From the IMG/VR virus record IMGVR_UViG_3300037189_005058, positions 1 to 23,507 of that record: a DNA stretch of 23,507 nt, one strand, 5' to 3'. The notes beneath the pieces were generated by a model that saw only the letters and a list, made by a program, of their open reading frames with translations, was not told the origin of the DNA and did not search any database. Position 1 is the stretch's first letter; each line of letters begins with the position of its first letter. Of the stretch, positions 14,139 through 20,496 are shown piece by piece. Position numbers and translations under genes: made by a program. This DNA is from a virus.

Positions 14139-14732
14139 ATGGCTCTAACAAAATCAGTAGGTACTAACACTATTTACCTATCCGTTGCAGATGGCAACCT
14201 AGTCCGCCAGCACAAAGAAGCAAACCAGTACACCACACAAAGGATCACTAAGACTGGCAAAGTGGTGAATGAGGAATTTTTTAAGGATCTAACTGCTACT
14301 ATTAAAAGCATCTCTACCAGAGAGAATGATTATGGTAAGCAATGGCAGATTACTTTTGAGGATGGAGATTCTACATATGTTATTAGCTTAGGCTATAGCA
14401 GTAGATACGCTGCATCTTTCTTAAAGGCTCTACCAAACCTTAATTTATCTAAGCCAGTACGATTCATGCCATGGGCTATGAAGGATAAAAATGATCCTAC
14501 TAAGACTATCACTGGTGTAACATTGTACCAGGATGGCAATAAGATTGCACCTTATTACACTAAAGAAGATCCTAATGGATTACCTCAAATGCAAAAGATT
14601 AAGGTGAAAGGTAAGGAGCAGTGGGATGATTCAGATATGATGGCATTCCTAGAAAATATGGCTACTAATATCTTCACATCTTTGACTGCTACTGAGCTTG
14701 AAGATGATGAAGATGATACTGCACCTTTTTAG
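14139..14732 (+). CDS. Single-stranded DNA-binding-like protein
   Basis: A 197-residue protein, the first gene of the rightward replication block. The core looks like an OB-fold: strands around NEEFFKDLTATIKSISTREN, then GKQWQITFEDGDSTYVISLG, KPVRFMPWAM and ITGVTLYQDGNKI. The C-terminus is a strongly acidic tail, ELEDDEDDTAPF, ending in a Phe, which is the classic protein-partner tail of SSBs. The ATG follows a TTTTTAATT leader without a Shine-Dalgarno site, as usual for Bacteroidota. It probably coats single-stranded DNA and recruits the replication partners encoded on both arms. Primary sequence alone does not show whether it is related to bacterial SSB or to T7 gp2.5-type proteins. Confidence 0.78.
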   Translation: MALTKSVGTNTIYLSVADGNLVRQHKEANQYTTQRITKTGKVVNEEFFKDLTATIKSISTRENDYGKQWQITFEDGDSTYVISLGYSSRYAASFLKALPNLNLSKPVRFMPWAMKDKNDPTKTITGVTLYQDGNKIAPYYTKEDPNGLPQMQKIKVKGKEQWDDSDMMAFLENMATNIFTSLTATELEDDEDDTAPF

Positions 14733-14756
14733 TTGGTGGTGAATAAGCACCAGTTA

Positions 14757-14781
14757 GCCTTCTGGATAAAAAGGCGCTTTT
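14757..14781 (+). terminator. Weak hairpin with T-run after SSB-like gene
   Basis: GCCTT (14757-14761) pairs with AAGGC (14771-14775) and is followed by GCTTTTT. A second small dyad (TGGTG/CACCA) lies just before it. The stem has only five pairs, so partial termination or transcript processing that sets high SSB expression is more likely than full termination. Confidence 0.35.
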
Positions 14782-14802
14782 TAACACCAAAAAATATTTA
14801 AC

Positions 14803-14994
14803 ATGCCTAATAATTATAGAATTGAGAGAGACACTAATCTAGCAGATGATTTTGTACGCTACTTTTTGTATGTAGATGATAGATTCATCACTGGATCTGA
14901 TACATTAGAAGATATAGAGCGCATTGCTCATCTTGTATGGCTTAATGATGGTAGCCTACATGTCAAAGAAACTATTAAAGAATACACTAAATAA
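14803..14994 (+). CDS. Small hypothetical protein
   Basis: A 63-residue acidic protein (YRIERDTNLADDFVRYFLYV, then DDRFITGSDTLEDIERIAHL and NDGSLHVKETIKEY). The strand-turn-helix look suggests one small alpha/beta domain. There are no catalytic, membrane or metal motifs. It is tightly placed between the SSB-like gene and the nuclease gene (5-base gap after). Function is unknown. Confidence 0.6.
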   Translation: MPNNYRIERDTNLADDFVRYFLYVDDRFITGSDTLEDIERIAHLVWLNDGSLHVKETIKEYTK

Positions 14995-14999
14995 AAACT

Positions 15000-15740
15000 A
15001 TGTTAGTAAAAACACACCCCAATCAATTAACCTTTGTAGATGGCAGATTCTACACAGATGACAATGGCCAGCACTATCCTAGTGCTACCACAATTTTAGA
15101 AGCTTATCCTAAGCCTTACCAGTTATTGCAATGGATGAAGGAGGTAGGCAGCAAAGCAGATGAGATTAAGACTGCTGCTGGCAGAAGAGGATCAAATGTC
15201 CACCAGCTCACAGAGGATTATGATAATGGCATGGAATGTAATTTATTAGATGATAATGGCTCTCCTAAATATAGCCTAGAGGAATGGAGCATGTTTGAGC
15301 GATATGTAGATTTTAGCAAGATGTATAAGCCAGAGCATTTATTAATAGAGCAAACATTTGTTAATGGATCATTAGGCTTTGCTGGTACTTTGGATCGCAT
15401 TTGTATAATAGATGGCAAAAACTATGTGCTTGATATCAAAACCAGCAATGGTATCTATAATAGCTACTGGCTGCAATTAGCAGCATATGAGCAATTATAT
15501 CTAGGTGCTAATTTAGATCAATTACCTACTATTGATGGTGTAGCTATCTTATGGCTTAATGCTAAGACCAGGACCTATGGCAAAAATGGTGCAATACAAG
15601 GGCCAGGATGGCAGATGGTGACCAAAGAGGATAGGTCCAAAGACTGGGATTTATTCCAATCTGTGCAAAAGTTATGGCTAGCTGAGCATGAAGATGATAA
15701 GCCTAGAGAATTTAGTTATCAATTATCTCATAAAAAGTAG
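15000..15740 (+). CDS. PD-(D/E)XK (RecB/Cas4-like) exonuclease
   Basis: A 246-residue nuclease with the RecB-family order of motifs. GRRGSNVHQLTEDY (61-74) carries the conserved His of motif I, and GFAGTLDRICIID (126-138) gives D132. VLDIKTSN (143-150) gives the D-x-K element D145 and K147, and WLQLAAYEQL (157-166) is the QxxxY motif. No cysteine cluster is present, so an iron-sulfur Cas4 type is excluded. Phage members of this family resect DNA ends for recombination or degrade host DNA. It lies directly in front of the DEDDy exonuclease gene in the replication block. The role in recombination-dependent replication is inferred. Confidence 0.88.
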   Translation: MLVKTHPNQLTFVDGRFYTDDNGQHYPSATTILEAYPKPYQLLQWMKEVGSKADEIKTAAGRRGSNVHQLTEDYDNGMECNLLDDNGSPKYSLEEWSMFERYVDFSKMYKPEHLLIEQTFVNGSLGFAGTLDRICIIDGKNYVLDIKTSNGIYNSYWLQLAAYEQLYLGANLDQLPTIDGVAILWLNAKTRTYGKNGAIQGPGWQMVTKEDRSKDWDLFQSVQKLWLAEHEDDKPREFSYQLSHKK

Positions 15741-15752
15741 TAATTTTATCCC

Positions 15753-16484
15753 ATGGCTACCAAAAGAAAACGCTTATATTTTGATATAGAGACTAGTCCA
15801 AATATCGGATTCTTTTGGCAGTCTGGGTATAAATTAAATATTGGCTATCAGAACATTTTAAAAGAGAGAGCCATCATTTGCATTTGCTATAAGTGGGAAG
15901 GTGAGAAAGAGGTGGAGGCTTTGACCTGGGATAAAAAGCAAAGTGATAAAAAGATGCTGCAAGATTTTATTAAGGTAGTAGATAGTGCAGATGAGCTGGT
16001 AGGCCATAATGGAGATAAATTTGATCTTGCATGGATTCGCACTAGATGCTTGTATCATGGCATTCAAATGTTCCCCAGCTACACTACCATAGATACTTTA
16101 AAAGTTGCTAGATCAAAATTTAAATTTAATAGCAATAGGCTAAATTATATAGCAGACTTTTTAGGCATTGGCCAGAAGATCAAAACAGACTTTGATCTCT
16201 GGAAAGATATAGCCTTAAAAAATGATATGAAGGCGCTAGATAAAATGGTTAAGTATTGCAAAATGGATGTGATATTATTACAGAAAGTACATGAGCATTT
16301 AAGCACACATATACCATCTAAAACACATTATGGTGTAGTATTTGGTGAAGATAGAGGATCATGTAAATCTTGCGGATCAGATGAATTAATCAAACATTCT
16401 AATAGAGTATTAGCATCTGGCACTAAGAAAATTATTTATAAATGTAAAACTTGTAATCACTTCACTATTAAAACTGATAAATAA
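15753..16484 (+). CDS. DEDDy 3'-5' exonuclease with C-terminal zinc ribbon
   Basis: A 243-residue protein. The first ~185 residues are an RNase H-like DEDDy exonuclease: LYFDIETSPN (D11, E13), LVGHNGDKFDLAWI (D91 as the second Asp) and KYCKMDVILLQKV (Y168xxxD172). This is the proofreading-domain type found in family B polymerases and related phage exonucleases, but no polymerase domain follows. A C-terminal zinc ribbon comes next: CKSC (204-207) and CKTC (231-234). The combination suggests an exonuclease that binds DNA or a partner through the zinc ribbon, perhaps supplying proofreading in trans. The stop overlaps the next ATG by one base. Confidence 0.88.
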   Translation: MATKRKRLYFDIETSPNIGFFWQSGYKLNIGYQNILKERAIICICYKWEGEKEVEALTWDKKQSDKKMLQDFIKVVDSADELVGHNGDKFDLAWIRTRCLYHGIQMFPSYTTIDTLKVARSKFKFNSNRLNYIADFLGIGQKIKTDFDLWKDIALKNDMKALDKMVKYCKMDVILLQKVHEHLSTHIPSKTHYGVVFGEDRGSCKSCGSDELIKHSNRVLASGTKKIIYKCKTCNHFTIKTDK

Positions 16485-16909
16485 TGGAGGTAGGAAAATA
16501 TTACCAGCATAAAACATTAAAAGATTTAATTGTTAAATGCATTAATTATAAAATAAATAATTTTGAATTTAGTGGTGAAATAATTACACTAAAAAAGGAA
16601 AATTATCTTTTTTATGATATAGGAACGATTGATTTTTTTAATGTAGATAAATTTATAGAATATGAAGGATCAATTCCAGAGCCAATGCAAGAGCCTACTA
16701 CTGATCAAATAGGAGGTATCCATTATAAAAAATTAAAGATCCAGCCTACAGAATTTATCCATGCTAATAACTTATCATTTATAGAAGGTAATATTATTAA
16801 GTATGTGGTAAGACATAAAGATAAAAACGGCATAGAAGATTTAAAGAAGGCAAAACATTATATAGATTTATTAATCAAATTTGAGTATGAAGATCCCAAA
16901 AAATTTTAA
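16484..16909 (+). CDS. DUF3310-containing protein
   Basis: A 141-residue protein. The N-terminal ~70 residues are variable and Lys/Ile/Asn-rich. The C-terminal ~65 residues have the DUF3310 pattern: IGGIHYKKLKIQPTEFIHAN, then LSFIEGNIIKYVVRHKDKNG and IEDLKKAKHYIDLLI. That domain is widespread in phages, is small and all-helical, and has some resemblance to nucleotide pyrophosphohydrolases. Its biochemical role is not established. The start (TAATGG) overlaps the exonuclease stop by one base, so the two are coupled. It may act in nucleotide metabolism next to the replication enzymes. Confidence 0.85.
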   Translation: MEVGKYYQHKTLKDLIVKCINYKINNFEFSGEIITLKKENYLFYDIGTIDFFNVDKFIEYEGSIPEPMQEPTTDQIGGIHYKKLKIQPTEFIHANNLSFIEGNIIKYVVRHKDKNGIEDLKKAKHYIDLLIKFEYEDPKKF

Positions 16910-17078
16910 CAAGATGAAAGCTACAGAGCAAGAGGCATGGTTAGTGAAAAAGTACACTGAGGTGGTGCAATTAGAGCAGCATATAAAAAAACTTTTGGCA
17001 ATGGTAAGAGGTGGGCAAGCTATATTTTTCCCAGATAACATTGATAGGCCAGATGAGGCTATGTTAAAAGATGCTTAA
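16887..17078 (+). CDS. Small hypothetical helical protein
   Basis: The ATG at 16887 gives 63 residues; a TTG two codons earlier is less likely. It overlaps the end of the DUF3310 gene by 23 bases. Residues 10-40 form a helix (ATEQEAWLVKKYTEVVQLEQ, then HIKKLLAM), followed by GGQAIFFPDN. There are no known motifs. The stop overlaps the next start by 8 bases, so it is embedded in a coupled run of genes. Function is unknown. Confidence 0.6.
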   Translation: MKIPKNFNKMKATEQEAWLVKKYTEVVQLEQHIKKLLAMVRGGQAIFFPDNIDRPDEAMLKDA

Positions 17079-17343
17079 AATTAAGATCATATATCGCAAG
17101 CTGGGTAGAGAAAAGGCCCATGGCATGGCATCTAGTGATGGCATAGTGGAGCTTGATGAGCGACTAAAAGGAAAGAAACATTTAGAGATCCTTATCCATG
17201 AGGTGTTACATTTATTATATCCTAGAAACTCAGAAGAAACAATAGTGAGAAATTCTGTAACATTAACCAGGATACTTTGGAAAGAAGGCTATAGAAGAAT
17301 AGATCAAAAAGAAGATGAGCCATTACAAGATGGCCAGATATAA
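17071..17343 (+). CDS. Small HExxH putative metalloprotein
   Basis: A 90-residue protein with an H43-E-V-L-H47 zinc-metallopeptidase motif in LEILIHEVLHLLYPRNSEET. Glutamates about 9 residues further on (E55, E56) are possible third ligands. The preceding GMASSDGIVELDERLKGKKH looks like the edge strand found in minimal metallopeptidases. The domain is very short, so it could be a minimal zincin, a metal-binding regulator or an inactive remnant. Its neighbours are replication genes, not lysis genes, so a cell-wall role is unlikely. Activity is not proven. Confidence 0.65.
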   Translation: MLKIKIIYRKLGREKAHGMASSDGIVELDERLKGKKHLEILIHEVLHLLYPRNSEETIVRNSVTLTRILWKEGYRRIDQKEDEPLQDGQI

Positions 17344-17381
17344 TACTGCATACCCTCTGAGCAGTTTAATATGATGAGGTC

Positions 17382-17445
17382 ATGGCTGGGAGTAATTATC
17401 AAATAGGGGTGTTTGGTTATGTTTAAACGATCCCAGCCATTTTTT
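17382..17445 (+). ncRNA. Structured RNA / terminator-like hairpin before helicase gene
   Basis: A perfect 10-base stem (ATGGCTGGGA 17382-17391 with TCCCAGCCAT 17431-17440) encloses 39 bases and is followed by a T6 run. Inside, 17395-17405 pairs with 17410-17420 (mostly A-U with G-U wobble, one mismatch) over a GGGG loop. A two-tier hairpin of this length is larger than a simple terminator. It could be a terminator/attenuator that limits helicase expression, a transcript-stabilising structure or a small RNA. It fills most of the 118-base gap between the HExxH and helicase genes. Confidence 0.55.
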
Positions 17446-17461
17446 ACATTAAATTTTTCCA

Positions 17462-18694
17462 ATGCAGTTAAGAAATTATCAAATAGATATTGCTGATCAA
17501 GCTATAGCTATACTTAAAGAATTTGGCCTGGTGTATCTAGCCATGCAAGTGCGCACTGGCAAAACTATCACTAGCTTGCATATTGCTAGCTTATATGGTG
17601 CAAAGAAAGTATTATTTGTTACTAAGAAAAAAGCCATTAGCAGCATCCAGGATGATTATGATAATAGTAACTGCTTGTATGATATTGATATAATTAATTT
17701 TGAGCAAGTACATAAAGTAGCACAAAGCTATGATGTGATCATAGTAGATGAGGCACACTCTTTAGGTCAATATCCTATACCATCTGAGCGAACAAAATCT
17801 TTAAAGGTTATATGCGAAGGAAAACCAATTATTTATTTATCTGGCACACCTAGTCCAGAATCTTATGCGCAGATGTATCACCAGTTTTGGATCAGTAGCT
17901 ATAGTCCGTTTAATGGATATGGTAACTTTTACAAATGGCATAAAGAGTATGGCATCCCAGCTAAAAAGTATGTTTTTAATAGGGAGCTTGCAGATTATAG
18001 CAAAGTAAAGCAAGAAAGGATCAGTACAGAAATATCACATCTTATGCTCACCTATACTCAAGAGGAGGCTGGATTTGAGAGCCTGGTGCATGAGGTGATC
18101 TTATATGTGCCTATATCTGATCGCATAAAATGGGCAATAGATAGGATTAGAAAGGATAAATTATTTAGGACCAAAGATGGCCAGTTAATCCTGGCAGATA
18201 CGGCAGTAAAAGAGATGCAGAAGATCCACCAGATATGCTCTGGATCAGTAAAGACTGAGGATGGCAATGCAGTGATATTTGATGATACTAAGGCTAATTT
18301 TATCAAAGAGCGCTTTAAAGGCCAAAAGATAGCCATATTTTACAAGTACATAGCAGAAGCTATGCAGCTTAGGGTAACCTTTGCTGGGCGCATTATAGAA
18401 GATCCTATGGCCTTTAATGAGGCATCTGGTGATGTGGTATTCATTTCCCAGATCCAATCTGGAAGAGAGGGCATAAATTTAAGCTCAGCAGATGCTCTGG
18501 TGATGTACAATATTGATTTTTCAGCAGTTAGCTATTGGCAGTCCAGGGCCAGAATGCAGACTAAGGATCGCACAGAGGCCTCTAATGTGTACTGGATATT
18601 TACCCAGGGAGGCATAGAGGAGCGTATTTTCGGCATGGTCCAGAATAAAAAAGATTACACTTTAAGCCATTTTAAAAAAATTTTTTTTAATTAA
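17462..18694 (+). CDS. SF2 DEAD/SNF2-like helicase
   Basis: A 410-residue ATP-dependent helicase or translocase. The first RecA domain has LRNYQIDIADQA (Q-like motif), VYLAMQVRTGKTITSL (Walker A-type, 28-35), FVTKKKAISS (motif Ia), VIIVDEAHS (DEAH, 96-99) and YLSGTP (motif III, 127-130). The second domain has KIAIFYKY, VVFISQIQSGREGINLSSAD (motif V region) and SYWQSRARMQTKDRT (motif VI with Arg residues). It is similar to the short SNF2-type helicases common in phage replication modules. It is preceded by the structured RNA, which may affect its expression. It ends in an AT-rich run that leads into the next promoter-like box. Confidence 0.92.
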   Translation: MQLRNYQIDIADQAIAILKEFGLVYLAMQVRTGKTITSLHIASLYGAKKVLFVTKKKAISSIQDDYDNSNCLYDIDIINFEQVHKVAQSYDVIIVDEAHSLGQYPIPSERTKSLKVICEGKPIIYLSGTPSPESYAQMYHQFWISSYSPFNGYGNFYKWHKEYGIPAKKYVFNRELADYSKVKQERISTEISHLMLTYTQEEAGFESLVHEVILYVPISDRIKWAIDRIRKDKLFRTKDGQLILADTAVKEMQKIHQICSGSVKTEDGNAVIFDDTKANFIKERFKGQKIAIFYKYIAEAMQLRVTFAGRIIEDPMAFNEASGDVVFISQIQSGREGINLSSADALVMYNIDFSAVSYWQSRARMQTKDRTEASNVYWIFTQGGIEERIFGMVQNKKDYTLSHFKKIFFN

Positions 18695-18714
18695 ATTAAA
18701 ATACCTTAGCTTTG
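18674..18714 (+). promoter_or_regulatory. Promoter candidate: A7T8 tract plus TAGCTTTG box
   Basis: An A7T8 tract (18674-18688) is followed 18 bases later by TAGCTTTG (18707-18714), fitting TAnnTTTG. The arrangement repeats the divergent promoter at 14064-14104. It starts within the last codons of the helicase gene and should drive the four small proteins and the DnaA-like gene. A 5-base hairpin (ATGCG 18723-18727, CGCAT 18741-18745) sits at the predicted transcript 5' end with AGGAAGG in its loop. Confidence 0.5.
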
Positions 18715-18785
18715 ATTTATCAATGCGTTTAGGAAGGTATCGCATATGGAACAATCTTCATACTTTTTAATTTTAATTTTTAATT

Positions 18786-18914
18786 ATGAACACGCTGAAA
18801 ACACCACAACAAAAAGCAAATGAGCGTTATCGCTCAGAAAGTATTAATCCACTATATGCTGGAATTATCCTGGCAGTAGCTTTTGTATTAACCGCTATAA
18901 TTGAAAACCTATGA
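18786..18914 (+). CDS. Small single-pass membrane protein, 42 residues
   Basis: The ATG follows a TTTTTAATT leader identical in style to that of the SSB-like gene. The N-terminal half is polar and basic (TPQQKANERYRSESINPLY). The C-terminal part is one hydrophobic segment (AGIILAVAFVLTAIIENL, about residues 25-42). It is likely an inner-membrane protein of unknown function. It is too short for normal cut-offs, but the promoter, the leader and a 4-base ATGA overlap with the next ORF support it. Confidence 0.55.
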   Translation: MNTLKTPQQKANERYRSESINPLYAGIILAVAFVLTAIIENL

Positions 18915-19027
18915 TAAAGACTATTTTAACCTTTGTTAAGTTTTTCTTTATAGCAGTGCCACTGGCATGCTTCTTATATGTAACATTATTTTTAATCGCA
19001 AAAATGAAAGAATATGGCAAATCATAA
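18911..19027 (+). CDS. Small single-pass membrane protein, 38 residues
   Basis: The start overlaps the previous stop by ATGA, which suggests coupled translation. A hydrophobic segment (FFFIAVPLACFLYVTLFLIA, about residues 11-30) follows a short basic beginning (MIKTILTFVK), and a short basic tail (KMKEYGKS) ends the protein. It is most likely an inner-membrane protein. The stop overlaps the following ORF by 14 bases. Function is unknown. With the previous ORF it may form a pair of membrane factors such as superinfection exclusion proteins, but there is no direct evidence. Confidence 0.5.
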   Translation: MIKTILTFVKFFFIAVPLACFLYVTLFLIAKMKEYGKS

Positions 19028-19199
19028 AGCATGGGTAGATTTACCTATAGTACATAAAATAGCATTAGTAGGTAAGATCACACACCTTTTACAGAATCAA
19101 TATCCTTATTACTTAGAGATGCTGGACCTAATTAGCAAAGCAGAAGATGATGGATTATTCAGTGATGTAGTAATTAATAATACAGATGAGCAAATATAA
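19014..19199 (+). CDS. Small hypothetical protein
   Basis: A 61-residue mildly acidic helical protein (DLPIVHKIALVGKITHLLQN, then YPYYLEMLDLISKAEDDGLF). No known motif. It overlaps both neighbours (14 bases on each side), as expected for a compact operon. Position just before the DnaA-like gene suggests an early or replication-associated role, but this is only positional. Confidence 0.58.
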   Translation: MANHKAWVDLPIVHKIALVGKITHLLQNQYPYYLEMLDLISKAEDDGLFSDVVINNTDEQI

Positions 19200-19575
19200 A
19201 GATATACTTAAATATATCCAGTTATACACTGGATGCAATGATCACGCATTAAAAAGAATAGATGTGATGCTGCAAGAGAAGATCAAAGCAGTGCCAGATA
19301 AAATAGTAGAGGTGAGATATGTGGAAAAATTCTCTAGGAAGGGAATAGATCCAAATTTAACTCTTGCTGATTTTACTGAGCAATACTGCGCAGCAAATAA
19401 CACTAGCTATAAAATGCTTTGTGATAGATCCAGGAAAACTGAGATAGTAATAAATAGGAATAGATTTGTAACATTTGCCTATAAAGAAGGCTACTCTGCC
19501 AGTGAGCTGGGTAGATATTTAGGATTTTGTCATGCTAGCATATTGCATGCATTGCATGAATCTAAGAAAAGGTAA
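19186..19575 (+). CDS. DnaA domain IV-like DNA-binding protein
   Basis: A 129-residue protein. The C-terminal ~65 residues resemble the DnaA C-terminal (Bac_DnaA_C) helix-turn-helix domain: VINRNRFVTFAYKEGYSASE, then LGRYLGFCHASILHALHESK. Here YSASELGRYLGFCHASILHA corresponds to the lS-xx-eIGr-fGr-dHsTVlha signature. The N-terminal half is helical. The AAA+ domain of DnaA is absent, so it is a DNA-binding adaptor, replication initiator or regulator. It ends the plus-strand block, just before the terminator at 19593. No canonical DnaA box cluster was noticed in the window. Confidence 0.75.
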   Translation: MSKYKDILKYIQLYTGCNDHALKRIDVMLQEKIKAVPDKIVEVRYVEKFSRKGIDPNLTLADFTEQYCAANNTSYKMLCDRSRKTEIVINRNRFVTFAYKEGYSASELGRYLGFCHASILHALHESKKR

Positions 19576-20023
19576 TATACTTTCCCCCATCTAAAGCCTT
19601 TAAGATTTGATTTCTTAGAGGCTTTTTTGTTGTATAGCTTACATGTACCCAGTCTGGATTTTGATCTGTGCCATGCTCCCAGATAAGCTGATCAAATTTT
19701 AAATGTCCTTTAATATACGCAAATATATCTGCATTAGTAATATCATGGCTATGTCCATCCATATCTATGTCTATAGCCTCACCTTTAGAATGCTGGCTAT
19801 TTTTAGCAGCTCCTTTGATCAAAGCACAAACCTCTGGTGATCTAAATCCACTAGAGATATAAATAGGCACTCTAAAATGATTACGGATTGGCTCAAAGAT
19901 ATGCTCTGCTAATGCCTTTAAATTCTCTATTTGCTCAGCATTAGGCATATTAGATAGGCCAGCTCTTTTAGCTGATTCAGAGCGTACAAGTTCACCTAGT
20001 GTGAGATGTTCAGATATGACCAT
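19562..20023 (-). CDS. Peptidase M15 endolysin
   Basis: A peptidoglycan-cutting endolysin of the M15 (D-Ala-D-Ala carboxypeptidase / L-Ala-D-Glu endopeptidase-like) family. The ATG at 20023 gives 153 residues beginning MVISEHLTLGELVRSE; the open frame reaches 20089 but the extra residues look like frame noise. Motifs: VPIYISSGFRSPEVCALI, then NSQHSKGEAIDIDMDG (zinc ligands His and Asp in H-x6-D) and WVHVSY (third zinc His). There is no signal peptide or membrane anchor, so a holin is needed for release. It is the last gene of the lysis cassette and overlaps the plus-strand DnaA-like gene by 14 bases tail to tail. Its C-terminal codons hide a terminator for the opposite strand. Confidence 0.93.
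   Translation of the reverse strand: MVISEHLTLGELVRSESAKRAGLSNMPNAEQIENLKALAEHIFEPIRNHFRVPIYISSGFRSPEVCALIKGAAKNSQHSKGEAIDIDMDGHSHDITNADIFAYIKGHLKFDQLIWEHGTDQNPDWVHVSYTTKKPLRNQILKALDGGKYITFS
19593..19628 (+). terminator. Strong intrinsic terminator of the plus-strand block
   Basis: AAAGCCT (19593-19599) pairs with AGGCTTT (19619-19625), followed inward by a T-G wobble, then TAAGA with TCTTA, over a 7-base loop. Six T (19623-19628) overlap the stem end. It lies 18 bases after the DnaA-like stop. The whole element is inside the coding region of the endolysin on the other strand. Confidence 0.8.
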
Positions 20024-20496
20024 ATAATTCTTTTTAAAAATACTATACCTATTAAAGTGATTATAACTGCCCAAAAACGCAGCTTCCATTTTGTGCTAGT
20101 GTTTATACTACTTTGTAAAGATGACTTATAAAATCGCACAGAATCAGCCAGGATGCCTAGCCTTCTGGTATCTACTATGTAGCCAGTTTTAATTTCTACT
20201 ACTTTTTTAGTTTTATAGATAATTTTGCCTTTCTCAGTCAATGTTATAACATTGTTTATAGTATCTCTTTTATAGTCTGTGATAGTGTCTATAGTCACTA
20301 ATGTATCTAGCAAAGTGATAAAGCTAGTATCATTAGCGCATGGCCTAGTTTTTTCTAATTCTCTAAATATTCGCTCAGATGCCTCTGGTGATGCTAATAC
20401 TTTACGCTCTGCTTTTCTTAATGGGTGACATCCAGATAAGATAAGAATGGCTAGTAAAACAAAATAAAATAATAATATCTTAGTTTTTATTCCCAT
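19996..20496 (-). CDS. Candidate unimolecular spanin (lipoprotein with C-terminal membrane segment)
   Basis: A 166-residue protein from the ATG at 20496 (MGIKTK-); the frame also opens 4 codons earlier at 20508. The N-terminus is a lipoprotein signal: basic MGIKTK, hydrophobic ILLFYFVLLAILI, then LSGC with the lipid-accepting cysteine at residue 23. The middle is Thr/Asp/Ile/Val-rich with short beta-type strands (SFITLLDTLVTIDTITDYKR, VITLTEKGKIIYKTKK). Near the C-terminus there is a single membrane segment (FWAVIITLIGIVFL), followed by KR and IIWSYL. A lipidated N-terminus plus C-terminal inner-membrane segment is the architecture of u-spanins (phage T1 gp11 type), which fuse the inner and outer membranes after the wall is cut. 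It lies between a holin candidate and the endolysin. An ordinary lipoprotein is the alternative. Confidence 0.68.
   Translation of the reverse strand: MGIKTKILLFYFVLLAILILSGCHPLRKAERKVLASPEASERIFRELEKTRPCANDTSFITLLDTLVTIDTITDYKRDTINNVITLTEKGKIIYKTKKVVEIKTGYIVDTRRLGILADSVRFYKSSLQSSINTSTKWKLRFWAVIITLIGIVFLKRIIWSYLNISH

Noticed and set aside
15000-15740. Cas4 protein
   Set aside because: RecB-type motifs are present but the Cas4 cysteine cluster is missing and there is no CRISPR context.
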